Numbered from the stretch's first letter, positions 32,772 through 42,367 are shown. The stretch is DNA of 64,000 nucleotides from Hyphomicrobiaceae bacterium (GCA_030655135.1 JAURWC010000023.1:186001-250000); one strand, 5' to 3'. Translations and numbers: made by a program. Notes: generated by a model from the letters alone, not told the origin.

Positions 32772-35389
32772 GCCGCGACCTCGTTCTTCGATTTGGACGC
32801 GCTACGCTTCTCTGCACGCTGCATCGCCTTGAGAGCCGACGACAGCCCAGCCAGCAACGACTGCCTGTCGCTTGCCTGGACGCGCATCGTCAGTTCGTCG
32901 CCCTCAGATTCGTCATAGCCTTCGTCAGATCCGAGCAGGCCGATCACTGGAACCTCGCGCGTCGCTTGGCTGCGGCGCACGGCGCTCATAAGTTCGTTGC
33001 TCGTCATCTCACCCAGCTCGGTGCTGGTGACCACGGCGTCGACATGCGATCCCTGATCGATGATCTGCAGAGCTTCCTTGGCCGAAGACGCAGCCGTAAC
33101 CCGGTAGCCCGCGGCAGCCAGCATCGGCGAGAGGAAGTCGCGAGCAAAGGCGTCGTTGTGAACCAGCAGCACTTGGCTGCGGCTGGACTGCTTCTGCGTC
33201 TGCCGTGTCATCGACGAGGCAACGCCCTGCAGATAGGACGTGACGTCGATGAACTCGACGGCGTGACCGCGAATGACCGCCGCGCCGATCGTATCGTAAC
33301 CACCGCTCGAAAGCTGAACGTCGAGCGTCTCTTCGATGATGTCGACGATCTCGTCGACCAGCAGCCCAACGGTCAGGTCGCCATCCGTAATGACGAGCAC
33401 CGGATAACTGCGCGACGTCTCGAAGTTCGTCGATCCGACCGGAACGAGAGGCATCAGGCGATCCTGATGGATCATTGTCAGGCGGCCATCCGCATGCTCG
33501 ATGCGGCCAGGCTCCACCATCTCGATGCGCGCAATAAGCGAAACCGGCAGCACCTTGACGACGCCGGCACCGGCGCGGAAGAGAACCAGGCGCATCTTGT
33601 CTGCCCCGGCCACATCCTTCTTCGCGTCCCGCTTCTTGTCGCCGCTCTTCTCGATACCGATGCTCATGGCGAGCCCGCCCGGATCCAGGATCAGCACAAC
33701 CGATCCGTCACCGAGGATCGTATGGCCGGTGAAGACTTTCAGATGTGCCAGCGAGGCGCTGAGCGGCTTCACGACGACTTCCTGCACGTCGGCAACCTTG
33801 TCGACGATGACGCCGAAGCTTTCGCCGCCGACGCGCATGATGACGACGAGCTGTTCTGTATTTTCACGATCGGCTTGAGCCAGACCGAGCACCTGGCTCA
33901 TGTCGATGACCGGCACGACCTCTTCGCGCAGACGCAGCACAAGCGCGTTCTGCACCTTGTCGATCACGTGGCCGGAATTCTGACCGACTCCGACTGCCTC
34001 CACCACCGCATGCTGCGGCAGCGCGAAGCGTTGGCCTGCCGCTTCCACGATCAACGCCGGCGCGATAGCCAGCGTCAGCGGAATACGCATCGAGAACTTG
34101 GTGCCCTTGCCCAGCTTCGATTGCAGCGAGATTGAGCCGCCGATGGATTCGATGTTTGAGCGGACGACGTCCATACCGACACCGCGGCCGGACACGTTCG
34201 TCACCGTCTTTGCCGTCGAAAAACCCGGAGCGAAAATGAACTTGAAGATCTCGTCTTCGCTGAGCTTGGCCACTTCGGCTTCCGTCACCGTGCCGTTGGT
34301 GATCAGCTTTTTCTTGATCTTCTCGATATCGAGGCCGCGGCCATCGTCCGAAATCGTGATCGTGATCTGACCGGCTTCGTGAGAAGCCGCGACGCGGATC
34401 TCGCCGGTTTCCGGCTTGCCGGCCGCAGCACGTTCCGAAGGCGTTTCAAGTCCGTGGTCCGCCGAGTTGCGGATCATGTGCGTCAGCGGATCGCGCAGAA
34501 TTTCGATCAGCTGGCGATCGAGTTCCGTATCGGCGCCCTCGGTGACGAGATCAATCTTCTTGCCGCACTCAGTCGCAAGCTCGCGGATCAGTCGCGGCAG
34601 GTTGGCGTAGAGCCGCTCGACCGGCTGCATACGCGCGCGCATCACGGCGTCCTGCAGATCGGTGGTGAGCGACGACAGGCGCTGCAAGGGCGATTTGACG
34701 GTATCGTCCTGGCGGTGCCGCGTCAGCTCCAGAAGCTGATTACGCGTGAGAACCAGTTCGGACACCAACTGCATCATGCGCTCGATGGCATCGACGGCGA
34801 CGCGAATTGTTTCAGAGCTGCGCGCGTTCGCGGCAGCAGGACCCTTGGCAGGGGCCGCGGGCCCCTTTGCGGGCGGTGCTTTTGCTACGACGGGCGCCGG
34901 GGCATGAACTTCGGGGGGCGCGGCAACGGCAGCTGCCTCGGGCGGTGCCGCTGCAGGCGCTTCAGCCGGCGACGTTGCGGCAGCCGGAGCCGCCGCGGCA
35001 GCAAGGCTCGCTGCCAGAATGGCGGCCTGCGCGTCCAGTTCCGCAATCATATCGTTGTCGTCGCCTTCGGGCTCTACGCCCGAGCGCTCGACTTCCTCGA
35101 CGATCTGCTTGATTCGATCAATGGCCGCGAGAACGACCGTCACCGACGATTGAGTCGGCGCAGCGCCGTTGCGCAACTCGCCGATCATCGTTTCGCCAGC
35201 ATGCGCAATGTGCTGAAGCCGCGTCAAACCGAGAAAGCTGCACGTTCCTTTGATGGTATGGACGAGCCGGAAGATCTTGGCGATCAACGAAGCGTCTGTC
35301 GGATCGCGCTCAAACAACACCAGCTGCGTCGCAGCTTCCTCCAGATGTTGATTTGTCTCGATGATAAAGTCGCGGAGCAGCTCATCCAT
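32768..35389 (-). CDS. cheA: Chemotaxis histidine kinase CheA with C-terminal pseudo-receiver
   Basis: 873 residues from the ATG at 35389 (MDELLRDFIIETNQHLEEA). P1 phosphotransfer domain with LVHTIKGTCSFLG; an Ala/Pro-rich region (about 120-190) in place of a clear P2; P3 dimerisation (IERMMQLVSELVLTRNQLLEL); P4 kinase with HMIRNSADHGLETP and DDGRGLDIEKI; a CheW-like P5 domain, then a second CheW-like stretch (MRLVLFRAGAGVVKVLPVSL). The last 137 residues form a receiver-like domain in which the phosphoacceptor Asp is replaced (VVTSTELGEM, Ser at about 789) and the acidic pair is altered (LLVHNDAF), so it cannot be phosphorylated in the usual way. Confidence 0.93.
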   Translation of the reverse strand: MDELLRDFIIETNQHLEEAATQLVLFERDPTDASLIAKIFRLVHTIKGTCSFLGLTRLQHIAHAGETMIGELRNGAAPTQSSVTVVLAAIDRIKQIVEEVERSGVEPEGDDNDMIAELDAQAAILAASLAAAAAPAAATSPAEAPAAAPPEAAAVAAPPEVHAPAPVVAKAPPAKGPAAPAKGPAAANARSSETIRVAVDAIERMMQLVSELVLTRNQLLELTRHRQDDTVKSPLQRLSSLTTDLQDAVMRARMQPVERLYANLPRLIRELATECGKKIDLVTEGADTELDRQLIEILRDPLTHMIRNSADHGLETPSERAAAGKPETGEIRVAASHEAGQITITISDDGRGLDIEKIKKKLITNGTVTEAEVAKLSEDEIFKFIFAPGFSTAKTVTNVSGRGVGMDVVRSNIESIGGSISLQSKLGKGTKFSMRIPLTLAIAPALIVEAAGQRFALPQHAVVEAVGVGQNSGHVIDKVQNALVLRLREEVVPVIDMSQVLGLAQADRENTEQLVVIMRVGGESFGVIVDKVADVQEVVVKPLSASLAHLKVFTGHTILGDGSVVLILDPGGLAMSIGIEKSGDKKRDAKKDVAGADKMRLVLFRAGAGVVKVLPVSLIARIEMVEPGRIEHADGRLTMIHQDRLMPLVPVGSTNFETSRSYPVLVITDGDLTVGLLVDEIVDIIEETLDVQLSSGGYDTIGAAVIRGHAVEFIDVTSYLQGVASSMTRQTQKQSSRSQVLLVHNDAFARDFLSPMLAAAGYRVTAASSAKEALQIIDQGSHVDAVVTSTELGEMTSNELMSAVRRSQATREVPVIGLLGSDEGYDESEGDELTMRVQASDRQSLLAGLSSALKAMQRAEKRSASKSKNEVAA

Positions 35390-35405
35390 GGCCGGAAAAA
35401 TCTCG

Positions 35406-35966
35406 TTAAGCTGAGGCCGGCTCGGTCTCATTCAAGAGACGATCGACCATGTTTTGAACGCTTTCTGCATGAACCGCGCTGATGCCGTTGTTCACCAGGT
35501 TGGTGGTCGGCGCGAGACAGTCTTTCAACTCCGCCGACAGACGCTCACAAAGGTCGATGATATCTTCAGGAAAAATGTCGCCGTTTGGCTTCCGGTGCGT
35601 TTGGATCTGTTCGATGCCGGCCAGCGCGACAGTATTGATGTTACCCACCATCCGCGCGAATGCATCGCGCAGAGCAGGATTCAACTGTTCGTGGATCGCC
35701 AGTGCCGCAGAACTTCCCGGCAAGCGAGACCGCTGGAAGTAGTCTACGTAGGAGACGGGTTGCCAGTTGATGACATCGTCAATCATCTCCGGAATGACCG
35801 GCAGATTCTCGACGAGCAGCAAAAGCTCGTAGAAAATGTTGAGATAGTCGTTCGCGATACCCGACTTCGGGTTCACGAGGCTGGCGGCACGAGCGAAGAG
35901 TTCGCTATCAATCTCGTCGATGGCATTCACGATCGTCACTGCGGTCTGCGCGCTCTGCATAGACAT
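35406..35966 (-). CDS. Unknown protein in chemotaxis operon
   Basis: 186 residues, soluble and helical, no signal peptide. It begins MSMQSAQTAVTIVNAIDEIDSE and contains NIFYELLLLVENLPVIPEMIDDVINWQPVSYVDYF and LAPTTNLVNNGISAVHAESVQNMVDRLL. No family was recognised; it is not obviously CheZ, CheD or CheC. It starts after an AT-rich 126-nt gap following fliM and ends 16 nt before cheA, so cotranscription with cheA is likely and a role as adaptor or signal-terminator is a guess. Confidence 0.65.
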   Translation of the reverse strand: MSMQSAQTAVTIVNAIDEIDSELFARAASLVNPKSGIANDYLNIFYELLLLVENLPVIPEMIDDVINWQPVSYVDYFQRSRLPGSSAALAIHEQLNPALRDAFARMVGNINTVALAGIEQIQTHRKPNGDIFPEDIIDLCERLSAELKDCLAPTTNLVNNGISAVHAESVQNMVDRLLNETEPASA

Positions 35967-36092
35967 GCCTACTCTCGGGTCCGTCTTGGTTGTCTCTGAT
36001 CTGGATACACTGGGGACAATTAAATTTTGGTATTTAGAACGTACAAAGATCTCAATCTGGATCGATTAAATGCGAAATATTCACCGCTGTGG

Positions 36093-37037
36093 TTACGTTG
36101 CACTCGCGAGGATATCTCCCATGAACTCATCCTTCTCATCGATCGCTTCTTCAACGACGAGCGAAAGACTGCCGTTCGCTTGGCCAAGCTTGCACCAGAA
36201 CAACCGCTGGTCTTCACATTCCAAGGCAATGAGACTTCGCGTCGTCGAATCAAGCGCGAGCACCTGCCCGACTTTCAGCTGCGTCAGTTCAGCCAAAGTC
36301 GCCTCGCGGCCTTCGAGAGCCGCCTGAACCGTCACGGACGACTTGCCGACACCATTCTGCAATCCGGTGATCCAGCGCGGATCCTTGATTTGCGCTTCCG
36401 GGGCCATCTCACGCGTTAGTTTTTCGCGGAGCGGATGAAGCGCCGATTGCGGGATCAGAATGTAGATGCGGCCGCCCTGGTCCAACACTTGGAACAGAAT
36501 TTGCCCGACGATGACGGGTATGTTGCGTTGGCCCAGCAGCGAGAAATCGATACGCGTTTCGACGCGTTCAAACACGAAACTGGTCGCAATGCCGGGTAGA
36601 AACGAATTCTGCAGCGCCCGCGCTGCAATTTCGGCCGCCGTGCGCGCCACGCGCGTTTCAAGCGTAGAGAACGGCCGCTCGCCTTCGAAAGGCAGCTCCT
36701 TGCCATCACCGCCATACATCGCTTCCATCAGTGAGAAGATGCAGCGGCGGTCGAGACCAATCAGAATCCGGCAATCCCATTCCGGCGAATAGAAGATGGC
36801 CGCCGCGCTGTCCTCATAAGACTCCAGCACGTCCCAGCTATTGGTCGATTCGATCTGGTTGATGAACAGCGTTGTCGGCTCGGCGCACAACTCGCGCAGG
36901 CCTTCGGTACAGGCAGTGCCGAAACGCTCGAAAATGAGCGGCAGCACCGGCAACCGGTCGACTGACAGTTTTGGCGTCTCAAGAAGCTTTTCAGCTGTGA
37001 GGCGCGCTGCCGATTTGCCTGAGGCTTCTTCCAACAT
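36093..37037 (-). CDS. fliM: Flagellar motor switch protein FliM
   Basis: 314 residues. Middle domain resembling CheC/FliM (AAAIFYSPEWDCRILIGLDRRCIFSLMEAMYGG) and a C-terminal SpoA domain (EGREATLAELTQLKVGQVLALDSTTRSLIALECEDQRLFWCKLGQ). It forms the C ring and binds CheY-P; the usual N-terminal EIDALL CheY-binding peptide is not seen (MLEEASGKSAARLTAEKLLE). It is shorter and more divergent than enteric FliM, as in other rhizobial proteins. It sits within the chemotaxis operon rather than next to fliN (60098). Confidence 0.88.
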   Translation of the reverse strand: MLEEASGKSAARLTAEKLLETPKLSVDRLPVLPLIFERFGTACTEGLRELCAEPTTLFINQIESTNSWDVLESYEDSAAAIFYSPEWDCRILIGLDRRCIFSLMEAMYGGDGKELPFEGERPFSTLETRVARTAAEIAARALQNSFLPGIATSFVFERVETRIDFSLLGQRNIPVIVGQILFQVLDQGGRIYILIPQSALHPLREKLTREMAPEAQIKDPRWITGLQNGVGKSSVTVQAALEGREATLAELTQLKVGQVLALDSTTRSLIALECEDQRLFWCKLGQANGSLSLVVEEAIDEKDEFMGDILASAT

Positions 37038-37139
37038 TATCTTGGTCTCGACTACCGCGTAACTAGAATTGGGATTACGCGGTTACCGAAACTCACAACA
37101 AACAGGCGCGCGGCTGCATGATCCGCGCGCCATAAAAAC

Positions 37140-37538
37140 TTAGGCCATAGCCGCGGCTTCAGTCAGTGCCTGCTCGATCTTGACCTTGAGCACAGCCGCG
37201 TTGAACGGCTTGATCAGGTAGTTGTTCACGCCGGCCTGCTTGGCGGCCTTGACGTTGTCCTGCTTCGATTCCGCAGTGACCATGATGAATGGCAGCGTCT
37301 TCGTCGCCTCGTCAGCGCGAACTTTCTGCAGCAGCTCGAAGCCGGTCATCGGCTCCATGTTCCAATCCGAGATGATCAGACCGTACTTCTTGGTCGACAT
37401 CATTTCCAAAGCAGCCGTTCCGCTATTGGCGTCATCGACGTTGTCGAAGCCAACTTCCTTCAACAGCTTTTTCATGATGCGAACCATCGTGCTGTAATCG
37501 TCAACTACAAGAATGGGCAGGTCCGATGCGGTCGTCAT
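37140..37538 (-). CDS. cheY: Single-domain chemotaxis response regulator CheY (second copy)
   Basis: 132-residue receiver with ILVVDDYSTMVRIMKKLL, phosphoacceptor Asp in LIISDWNMEPMTGFELL, Thr in IMVTAESKQDN and Lys in YLIKPFNAAVL; the WNMEPMTG form is typical of motor-binding CheY proteins. It lies between the soluble receptor and fliM, which suggests it is the one that binds the switch. A roughly 220-nt gap upstream may hold its own promoter. Confidence 0.92.
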   Translation of the reverse strand: MTTASDLPILVVDDYSTMVRIMKKLLKEVGFDNVDDANSGTAALEMMSTKKYGLIISDWNMEPMTGFELLQKVRADEATKTLPFIMVTAESKQDNVKAAKQAGVNNYLIKPFNAAVLKVKIEQALTEAAAMA

Positions 37539-37758
37539 CGCGGTCTCCGGAAACGTTTTTCAAGACTTCATAGTGGGCGACTGGGAATGATTCCCCGCTG
37601 TCCCACGATTGACGGTCGAGCTTACGTGAAGCTGTAACCGATCACCGTGCGTCCAGTGCCGAGCGCCCTTTCGGCTCGTATTATTGCCGGGTGAACGTAA
37701 ACAACTGGCAAATTAGGGCTCGAGATTTTGCCGGTTGCGGCAAGAATGCACCATTTAA

Positions 37759-39132
37759 TCAGGCTGCCGATTGTACGCGTACCGTTTCGGTCAGGCGGCG
37801 GCAGTGCGTTGCGAGTTGTGTCAGCTGTTCTTCGCAGGCTAGGTAGGCCGGCGTCGCCGCACCCCAGTCGCCAGCCTTCACCGCGCGGCACATGTCAGCG
37901 GCCTTGCCACGTGCCGCCTCTGCTGTCTGCATGATCGCGTTGAGCAACGGCTTCGCTTGGACGTGCTCCTCCGCGAACACGCGGCCGAGTGTCACCAACC
38001 GGCTAACGTCGATAGGCTTCACCTCGGCCAAGCTGCCGAAGCCGAGGAGCCCCTGCGCAAGCTGTCGCTTCCAAGCGCAAGCGTCCGGAGCGACGCGAAT
38101 GGCAGCCAGCACCAACTCGCTGCCTGACGTCGGCTGCTCCAGAGCCTTGATCGCGTTCGTTTCGCAGACCACCAACCGCTCCGTGATCTGCGAGACCTCC
38201 GAATCGATCTTGGCGGCTTTTTCGGCAATCTTGATCGCGCTCGATGATATTTCGCTGGTGGCAGCGCGCTGCTGATTGAGTAGCTCCGAAAGGCCCATGA
38301 TGCGCTCTGAAATCGACATCATCTCGTCGCCGGCCGCTTTGATCACGAGCCCGACCTGGCCAACCGTGTGCCCGCCCTTCGCAACGGACTGGAGGCTTTC
38401 CTGGACCGCGTCGCGAATTTCCTTCACCTCGGACGTCAGCGTGCCCAAGCGTGATCTGATCTCCTGCGTCGCGGCCCCCGTCTGCACCGACAACGCCTTG
38501 ACCTCGGATGCCACCACCGCAAAACCGCGACCCGCTTCACCGGCACGCGCGGCCTCGATCGTGGCATTCAAAGCCAGCAAATTGGTCTGGCGCGCGATTG
38601 CGTCGATATCGCCCGCCATTCCGCCGATGTGCTTCACAGCGGAGTCGAGAACGCTCATGCGTTCTCCAATCGTGCCGACAAGGCCTTCGATGGACTGCAT
38701 GGCCACCGTTGCGTTGCGGCTGTCGTCGATACATCCGCGCATGATGTCCCGCGCGCCTTCGGCCGACGAGGCACAAGCCTGGCTGGTCTGCGACAGGTCG
38801 GATGTGGATGCCGCGAGCTGTTCGATGGCAGCCGAGATCGACGACGTAGACTGCGCTACCTCGCGGAAATCGTTGCGCATCCATCCCACGTTGATCGCTG
38901 CTTCGGAAACTTCCGACCCGACGTTCGCGACGGATAAAGCGCTTTGCGCCGCTGCTTCCGTAGCCAGCGCCACGAGCCGCGCCAACGCCGCCCCGAGCCG
39001 GCCATCCGGCAGCTGGCCGCCCTTGAGGTTGGATGCGAGAAGCTTTTCAAGGGCCTCGATCGCGTATCCCGATTCCGTAGCTTGCGTGGTCTCTTTCTCG
39101 ACAGGCGCTAGTTCGACTCGGTTCCCCCACAT
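37759..39132 (-). CDS. Soluble methyl-accepting chemotaxis protein with CZB-like C-terminus
   Basis: 457 residues from the ATG at 39132 (GTG two codons upstream possible). No membrane helix, so cytoplasmic. A long coiled-coil signalling domain carries the hairpin tip [33 protein letters not shown] (split around residue 200). The C-terminal 115 residues resemble a chemoreceptor zinc-binding (CZB) domain, with [18 protein letters not shown] where the first zinc ligand His is replaced by Cys, and [13 protein letters not shown] near residue 390. It probably senses an internal signal such as redox, zinc or hypochlorous acid. It follows fliG in the operon. Confidence 0.85.
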   Translation of the reverse strand: MWGNRVELAPVEKETTQATESGYAIEALEKLLASNLKGGQLPDGRLGAALARLVALATEAAAQSALSVANVGSEVSEAAINVGWMRNDFREVAQSTSSISAAIEQLAASTSDLSQTSQACASSAEGARDIMRGCIDDSRNATVAMQSIEGLVGTIGERMSVLDSAVKHIGGMAGDIDAIARQTNLLALNATIEAARAGEAGRGFAVVASEVKALSVQTGAATQEIRSRLGTLTSEVKEIRDAVQESLQSVAKGGHTVGQVGLVIKAAGDEMMSISERIMGLSELLNQQRAATSEISSSAIKIAEKAAKIDSEVSQITERLVVCETNAIKALEQPTSGSELVLAAIRVAPDACAWKRQLAQGLLGFGSLAEVKPIDVSRLVTLGRVFAEEHVQAKPLLNAIMQTAEAARGKAADMCRAVKAGDWGAATPAYLACEEQLTQLATHCRRLTETVRVQSAA

Positions 39133-39155
39133 AGGCACGGCACCTTCACATGTTG

Positions 39156-40163
39156 CTATTCATCGCGCGCGTGGATTTCGAGCTCCCCGCGCTCCGCCAT
39201 TTCCAGCGCGAGATCAGCTATAGCTCGGCGAGTCTTTAGAATGTCTTTCTGGGATGAGGGGGCGCCGCCCTGCAGTTCCGATTCTATCATTCGCCGTGAG
39301 CGCGCAGCAACAGATGACAAGATGAGCTCTTTGAGGGGGGCATCGCAATTCTTGAGGGCGATGATGAGCCGCTCCGGCGCCACCTGATCGAATAGCTTGA
39401 GGCGCGCTTCTTGCGTGATGCGCGCGATGTCGTCGAACGTGAACAGGAGCCCCTTGACGATCTTGGCTTCCTTCGGACGGTGCGCAAGCAGCGACGACAG
39501 CACGCTGTCCATCTGCTCGCGCTCCATTTTATTGATAATGTCGGCCATCCTGGCGTGGATATCGGGGCCGGTATCGCGGCGCGCGGCGACCAGCAGCTCA
39601 TCATTGAGAGTGGTCTCGAGCAGGCGCAGCGCCGTCGACGTGATGTTCGTGATCGACACCATGCGGCGCATGACCTCGTCGCGCTGCTCGGTCGGCATGA
39701 CAGCCGTGACACCCGCAGAGCACGTCGGGCTGGCCTTCGACAAAACGAAGGCCGTCGTCTGCGGATGCTCTTTTGAGAGGTACTGGTAGATGGCGTTCGG
39801 CGCGCTTGTCGACAGCTTGGGCCAGACCGCCTGATAGCTCTGCCCGCGCACCTGAGACATGATTTCGAGCAGCTTGTCGGCGGGGATCACGCCAGAGAGC
39901 AGCTTCTCGACTTCGCTCGCACTGCCTTCCAGGTTGCTACCCGTCTGGCAACGCTGCGCAAATTCGTTGACGATATCGTCGAGCATCGTGCTGGGAACGA
40001 CACCCAATCCCGCTGCGGATTCCGCGATGGCCGCTACCTCGGCTTCATCGAAGTGGCGCAGCAACCGCGAGGCGGCCGGCTTGCCCATGGCAAGAAGCAG
40101 CGCCGCGACCTTGTCAGGGCCGCGCAGTTCCTTCTTTCTGCCTTGTCTTGCAGGCTCGGCCAT
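39156..40163 (-). CDS. fliG: Flagellar motor switch protein FliG
   Basis: 335 residues. [33 protein letters not shown] is the N-terminal FliG domain; [18 protein letters not shown] and [16 protein letters not shown] are the middle (EHPQR-like) part; [29 protein letters not shown] and [23 protein letters not shown] are the C-terminal torque-generating part facing MotA. It couples stator to the C ring. Located between cheB and the soluble receptor, rather than with fliF (47192). Confidence 0.92.
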   Translation of the reverse strand: MAEPARQGRKKELRGPDKVAALLLAMGKPAASRLLRHFDEAEVAAIAESAAGLGVVPSTMLDDIVNEFAQRCQTGSNLEGSASEVEKLLSGVIPADKLLEIMSQVRGQSYQAVWPKLSTSAPNAIYQYLSKEHPQTTAFVLSKASPTCSAGVTAVMPTEQRDEVMRRMVSITNITSTALRLLETTLNDELLVAARRDTGPDIHARMADIINKMEREQMDSVLSSLLAHRPKEAKIVKGLLFTFDDIARITQEARLKLFDQVAPERLIIALKNCDAPLKELILSSVAARSRRMIESELQGGAPSSQKDILKTRRAIADLALEMAERGELEIHARDE

Positions 40164-40262
40164 CGTGCCACCGGTTGCCGCAGGCAGTTCGACCTGCCTG
40201 CAGTTTACATGCTAACATTTAGAGCTATGGGGTAGGGCTTGCGCGAAGCTGGCAGCTTGCTT

Positions 40263-41285
40263 TCAGCAGCCCAGCAGCTCGCTGATGCGGGTACCGACGC
40301 GCTCCATCGGCAACACTTCGTCGACGCTTTTCTGCTCCACGACGGCTCGTGGCATTCCCCATACGACACACGTCGCCTGGTCTTGCGCGATGACGTAGGC
40401 GCCGGCCTGCCGCAGCTTGCCAAATTGCAGCGCGCCGTCGTTACCCATGCCAGTCAGCATCACCGCCATGACGGCACCGCCGAACGAACCAAGCGCGCTT
40501 TCGGCCAGCACGTCGACGCTCGGCTTGTACAAGCTCTCACCGCGGTCCGGCTCGATCTTGATTTCGTTGGTGGTCAGGCGGATCTGCATGCCGCCAGGTG
40601 CGATGTAAACCTTGCGCTGTAGCGGCTCGCCGTTGGTAGCCTCAACGACCGGCGGGGGACACATGTCGTCGAGCCGCTTGGCGAGCGCCAAAGTAAAATG
40701 CGGAGGCATGTGCTGGGCGATGACGATCGGCACCGGCAGCGACTTTGGCAGCTGTGCCACAAGCGTCGCCAGCGCGGCGGGACCACCCGTACTGCTGCCG
40801 ATGATGACGACCCGGGGCTTCATCCGCAGTCCGTTGCCGGCGCCGCGAACCGGCGCCATGGGCTTTGATGCTTTCGCCGGCCCGGCAGCCGCCTTGCGGC
40901 GTCCACCGCCGGAGACCGCAGCATGCAGCTTCTCGTGGATATTCTCGGTGCCCTGAGCCTTAGGAATGAAGTCGAAGGCGCCGATCTGCAGCGCTTCGAT
41001 CGTCACGCGCGCGCCCTCGTTGGTCTGCGCGCTGACCATGATGACCGGAATCTGCGTCTTGGCGACGATCGATTTCAGCGCGTCGATCCCGTTGAGCACA
41101 GGCATATCGACGTCGAGGGTAATGACGTCAGGCTTGAGACTGACCGCCTTAGCGACACCTTCCTGTCCGTCCTCGGCAGTACCGATCACCTTGAACCGGG
41201 CGTCGAGCTCAATTCGTCGCGTCAATGCGTTCCGCATGAAAGCGGAATCGTCGATGACGAGAACACGAATGATCGGAAGCGTCAT
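40263..41285 (-). CDS. cheB: Chemotaxis response regulator protein-glutamate methylesterase CheB
   Basis: 340 residues. Receiver domain: VLVIDDSAFMRNALTRRI, Asp in VITLDVDMPVLNGIDAL, Lys in FIPKAQG. An Ala/Lys linker (about 125-150) leads to the methylesterase domain with the catalytic SSTGGPAAL Ser, AQHMPPHFT His and GMGNDGAL Asp. It removes methyl groups from chemoreceptors. It is the first gene of the chemotaxis operon, whose promoter should lie in the upstream 245-nt region. Confidence 0.95.
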   Translation of the reverse strand: MTLPIIRVLVIDDSAFMRNALTRRIELDARFKVIGTAEDGQEGVAKAVSLKPDVITLDVDMPVLNGIDALKSIVAKTQIPVIMVSAQTNEGARVTIEALQIGAFDFIPKAQGTENIHEKLHAAVSGGGRRKAAAGPAKASKPMAPVRGAGNGLRMKPRVVIIGSSTGGPAALATLVAQLPKSLPVPIVIAQHMPPHFTLALAKRLDDMCPPPVVEATNGEPLQRKVYIAPGGMQIRLTTNEIKIEPDRGESLYKPSVDVLAESALGSFGGAVMAVMLTGMGNDGALQFGKLRQAGAYVIAQDQATCVVWGMPRAVVEQKSVDEVLPMERVGTRISELLGC

Positions 41286-41328
41286 ACGTCGGCTCCAAGT
41301 TGTATCGCTAATCAGGAATACGAAGCAC

Positions 41329-41343
41329 CGACTGAATCAGTCG
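41329..41343. promoter_or_regulatory. 15-bp palindrome upstream of cheB
   Basis: CGACTGA-A-TCAGTCG, perfect 7-bp arms about a single central base, 44 nt upstream of the cheB start in the intergenic region between the chemotaxis operon and the divergent gene at 41532. Such symmetry suggests a dimeric DNA-binding protein rather than an RNA hairpin. No known consensus recognised. Confidence 0.4.
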
Positions 41344-41531
41344 AGCCGGCACGTCCCTCCACTATGGGCCGTCCTAACTTGCGTGGAACCTCTCTTACCG
41401 ACCGTCCGTTGGAAGCCGAGACCAGCCGAGCAGAGAGAGTGGCTAATCAATCTTTACACCTCTAATGCTTAAGAACCTGTTCAGGTCAGTTTGCTAATGT
41501 CCGTGCATCCGTAGAGTGCAAGTCCCAGCGC

Positions 41532-41990
41532 ATGACAATCGATTCAGATCAGGCCTCCTCCACCTTGACCTTCGCCCAGGTCGTAGAGCGGCTTGAAACG
41601 GCACGCTCCCCTGCTGCACCCACGGAGTATGGGCCAGGCTCTGCAATCTCGTCCGGGTCCGCTGCCCAGCCCACCCACGAACCAGCGTACGTCTCACCCA
41701 ATGCGCTGTCGCAGATTTACGAGTCGACCGCCGTCAGTTTTGGCCCCACGAGACCGGCCGCGCAAAAAACTGATCCAGCGCCATCCACCAGACCCCAGGA
41801 CATCGCGCGCGAGTTGAAGCTGCGCATCTGGCACTCGGCCGGACAGCTCCTGGAAATCCGCCGCCGCTTCGCAATGAACAACCATCCCGATCGGGTCGCC
41901 GCCACCATGCGCGATGCCGCCACGACGCGCATGAGTATTGCGAACGGACTTATCGACGAGGCGCTGAGAGCGCGCGAACCTCGTCAGTAA
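41532..41990 (+). CDS. Protein with C-terminal J-domain-like HPD segment
   Basis: 152 residues. The first 90 are disordered-looking (Ser/Ala/Pro-rich), then a helical part: ELKLRIWHSAGQLLEIRRRFAMNN, HPDRV, AATMRDAATTRMSIANGLIDEAL. The HPD tripeptide between two helices, with the first helix ending in basic residues, is the core signature of J-domains, which activate Hsp70 ATPase. Only helices II and III of a J-domain appear and the fourth helix is ambiguous, so the call is tentative. It is divergent from cheB. Function unknown; a chaperone link to flagellar or chemotaxis assembly is inference. Confidence 0.6.
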   Translation: MTIDSDQASSTLTFAQVVERLETARSPAAPTEYGPGSAISSGSAAQPTHEPAYVSPNALSQIYESTAVSFGPTRPAAQKTDPAPSTRPQDIARELKLRIWHSAGQLLEIRRRFAMNNHPDRVAATMRDAATTRMSIANGLIDEALRAREPRQ

Positions 41991-42097
41991 AACCCTGGCG
42001 TTTCGATGTGAAACTCTGGAAAGCGGCGGTTAACCACCACGTCAAAAGTCTTCGCCAGTTAAGCGCGATATCAATCTCCCCACGTCATGATGGGGAC

Positions 42098-42367
42098 ATG
42101 TTAGATCACAGACACATCCTCCTGATCGAAAAGCGTCGCGATGCTATACGAGCATGGCTTGATGAAGCAGCGCCGTACGCCGCCCACGATCAACGCCATC
42201 TCGACGCGCATACGCCCGAGCAGGCTTATTGGCAGTACGGATACCAGGCTGCCTTGAATGACATCCTGCGCTTGCTGGTCACCACTGACTCAGCACACGA
42301 CAATGCGGACACGTCCAGTCCGTCTGAGCAGGCCGCGCAGGATGAACCCGATTCCCGCGTGGACTGA
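42098..42367 (+). CDS. Small hypothetical protein
   Basis: 89 residues from the ATG at 42098; GGGGAC lies directly upstream. Helical (ILLIEKRRDAIRAWLDEAAPYAAHDQRHLD, YWQYGYQAALNDILRLLVTT) with an acidic, Ser/Asp-rich end. The last 89 bases overlap the 3' end of the convergent gene at 42279-42629. No family recognised; real coding status is likely but not proven. Confidence 0.5.
   Translation: MLDHRHILLIEKRRDAIRAWLDEAAPYAAHDQRHLDAHTPEQAYWQYGYQAALNDILRLLVTTDSAHDNADTSSPSEQAAQDEPDSRVD

Noticed and set aside
32966-34135. 389-codon plus-strand frame opposite cheA
   Set aside because: Shadow of cheA; no conserved features.
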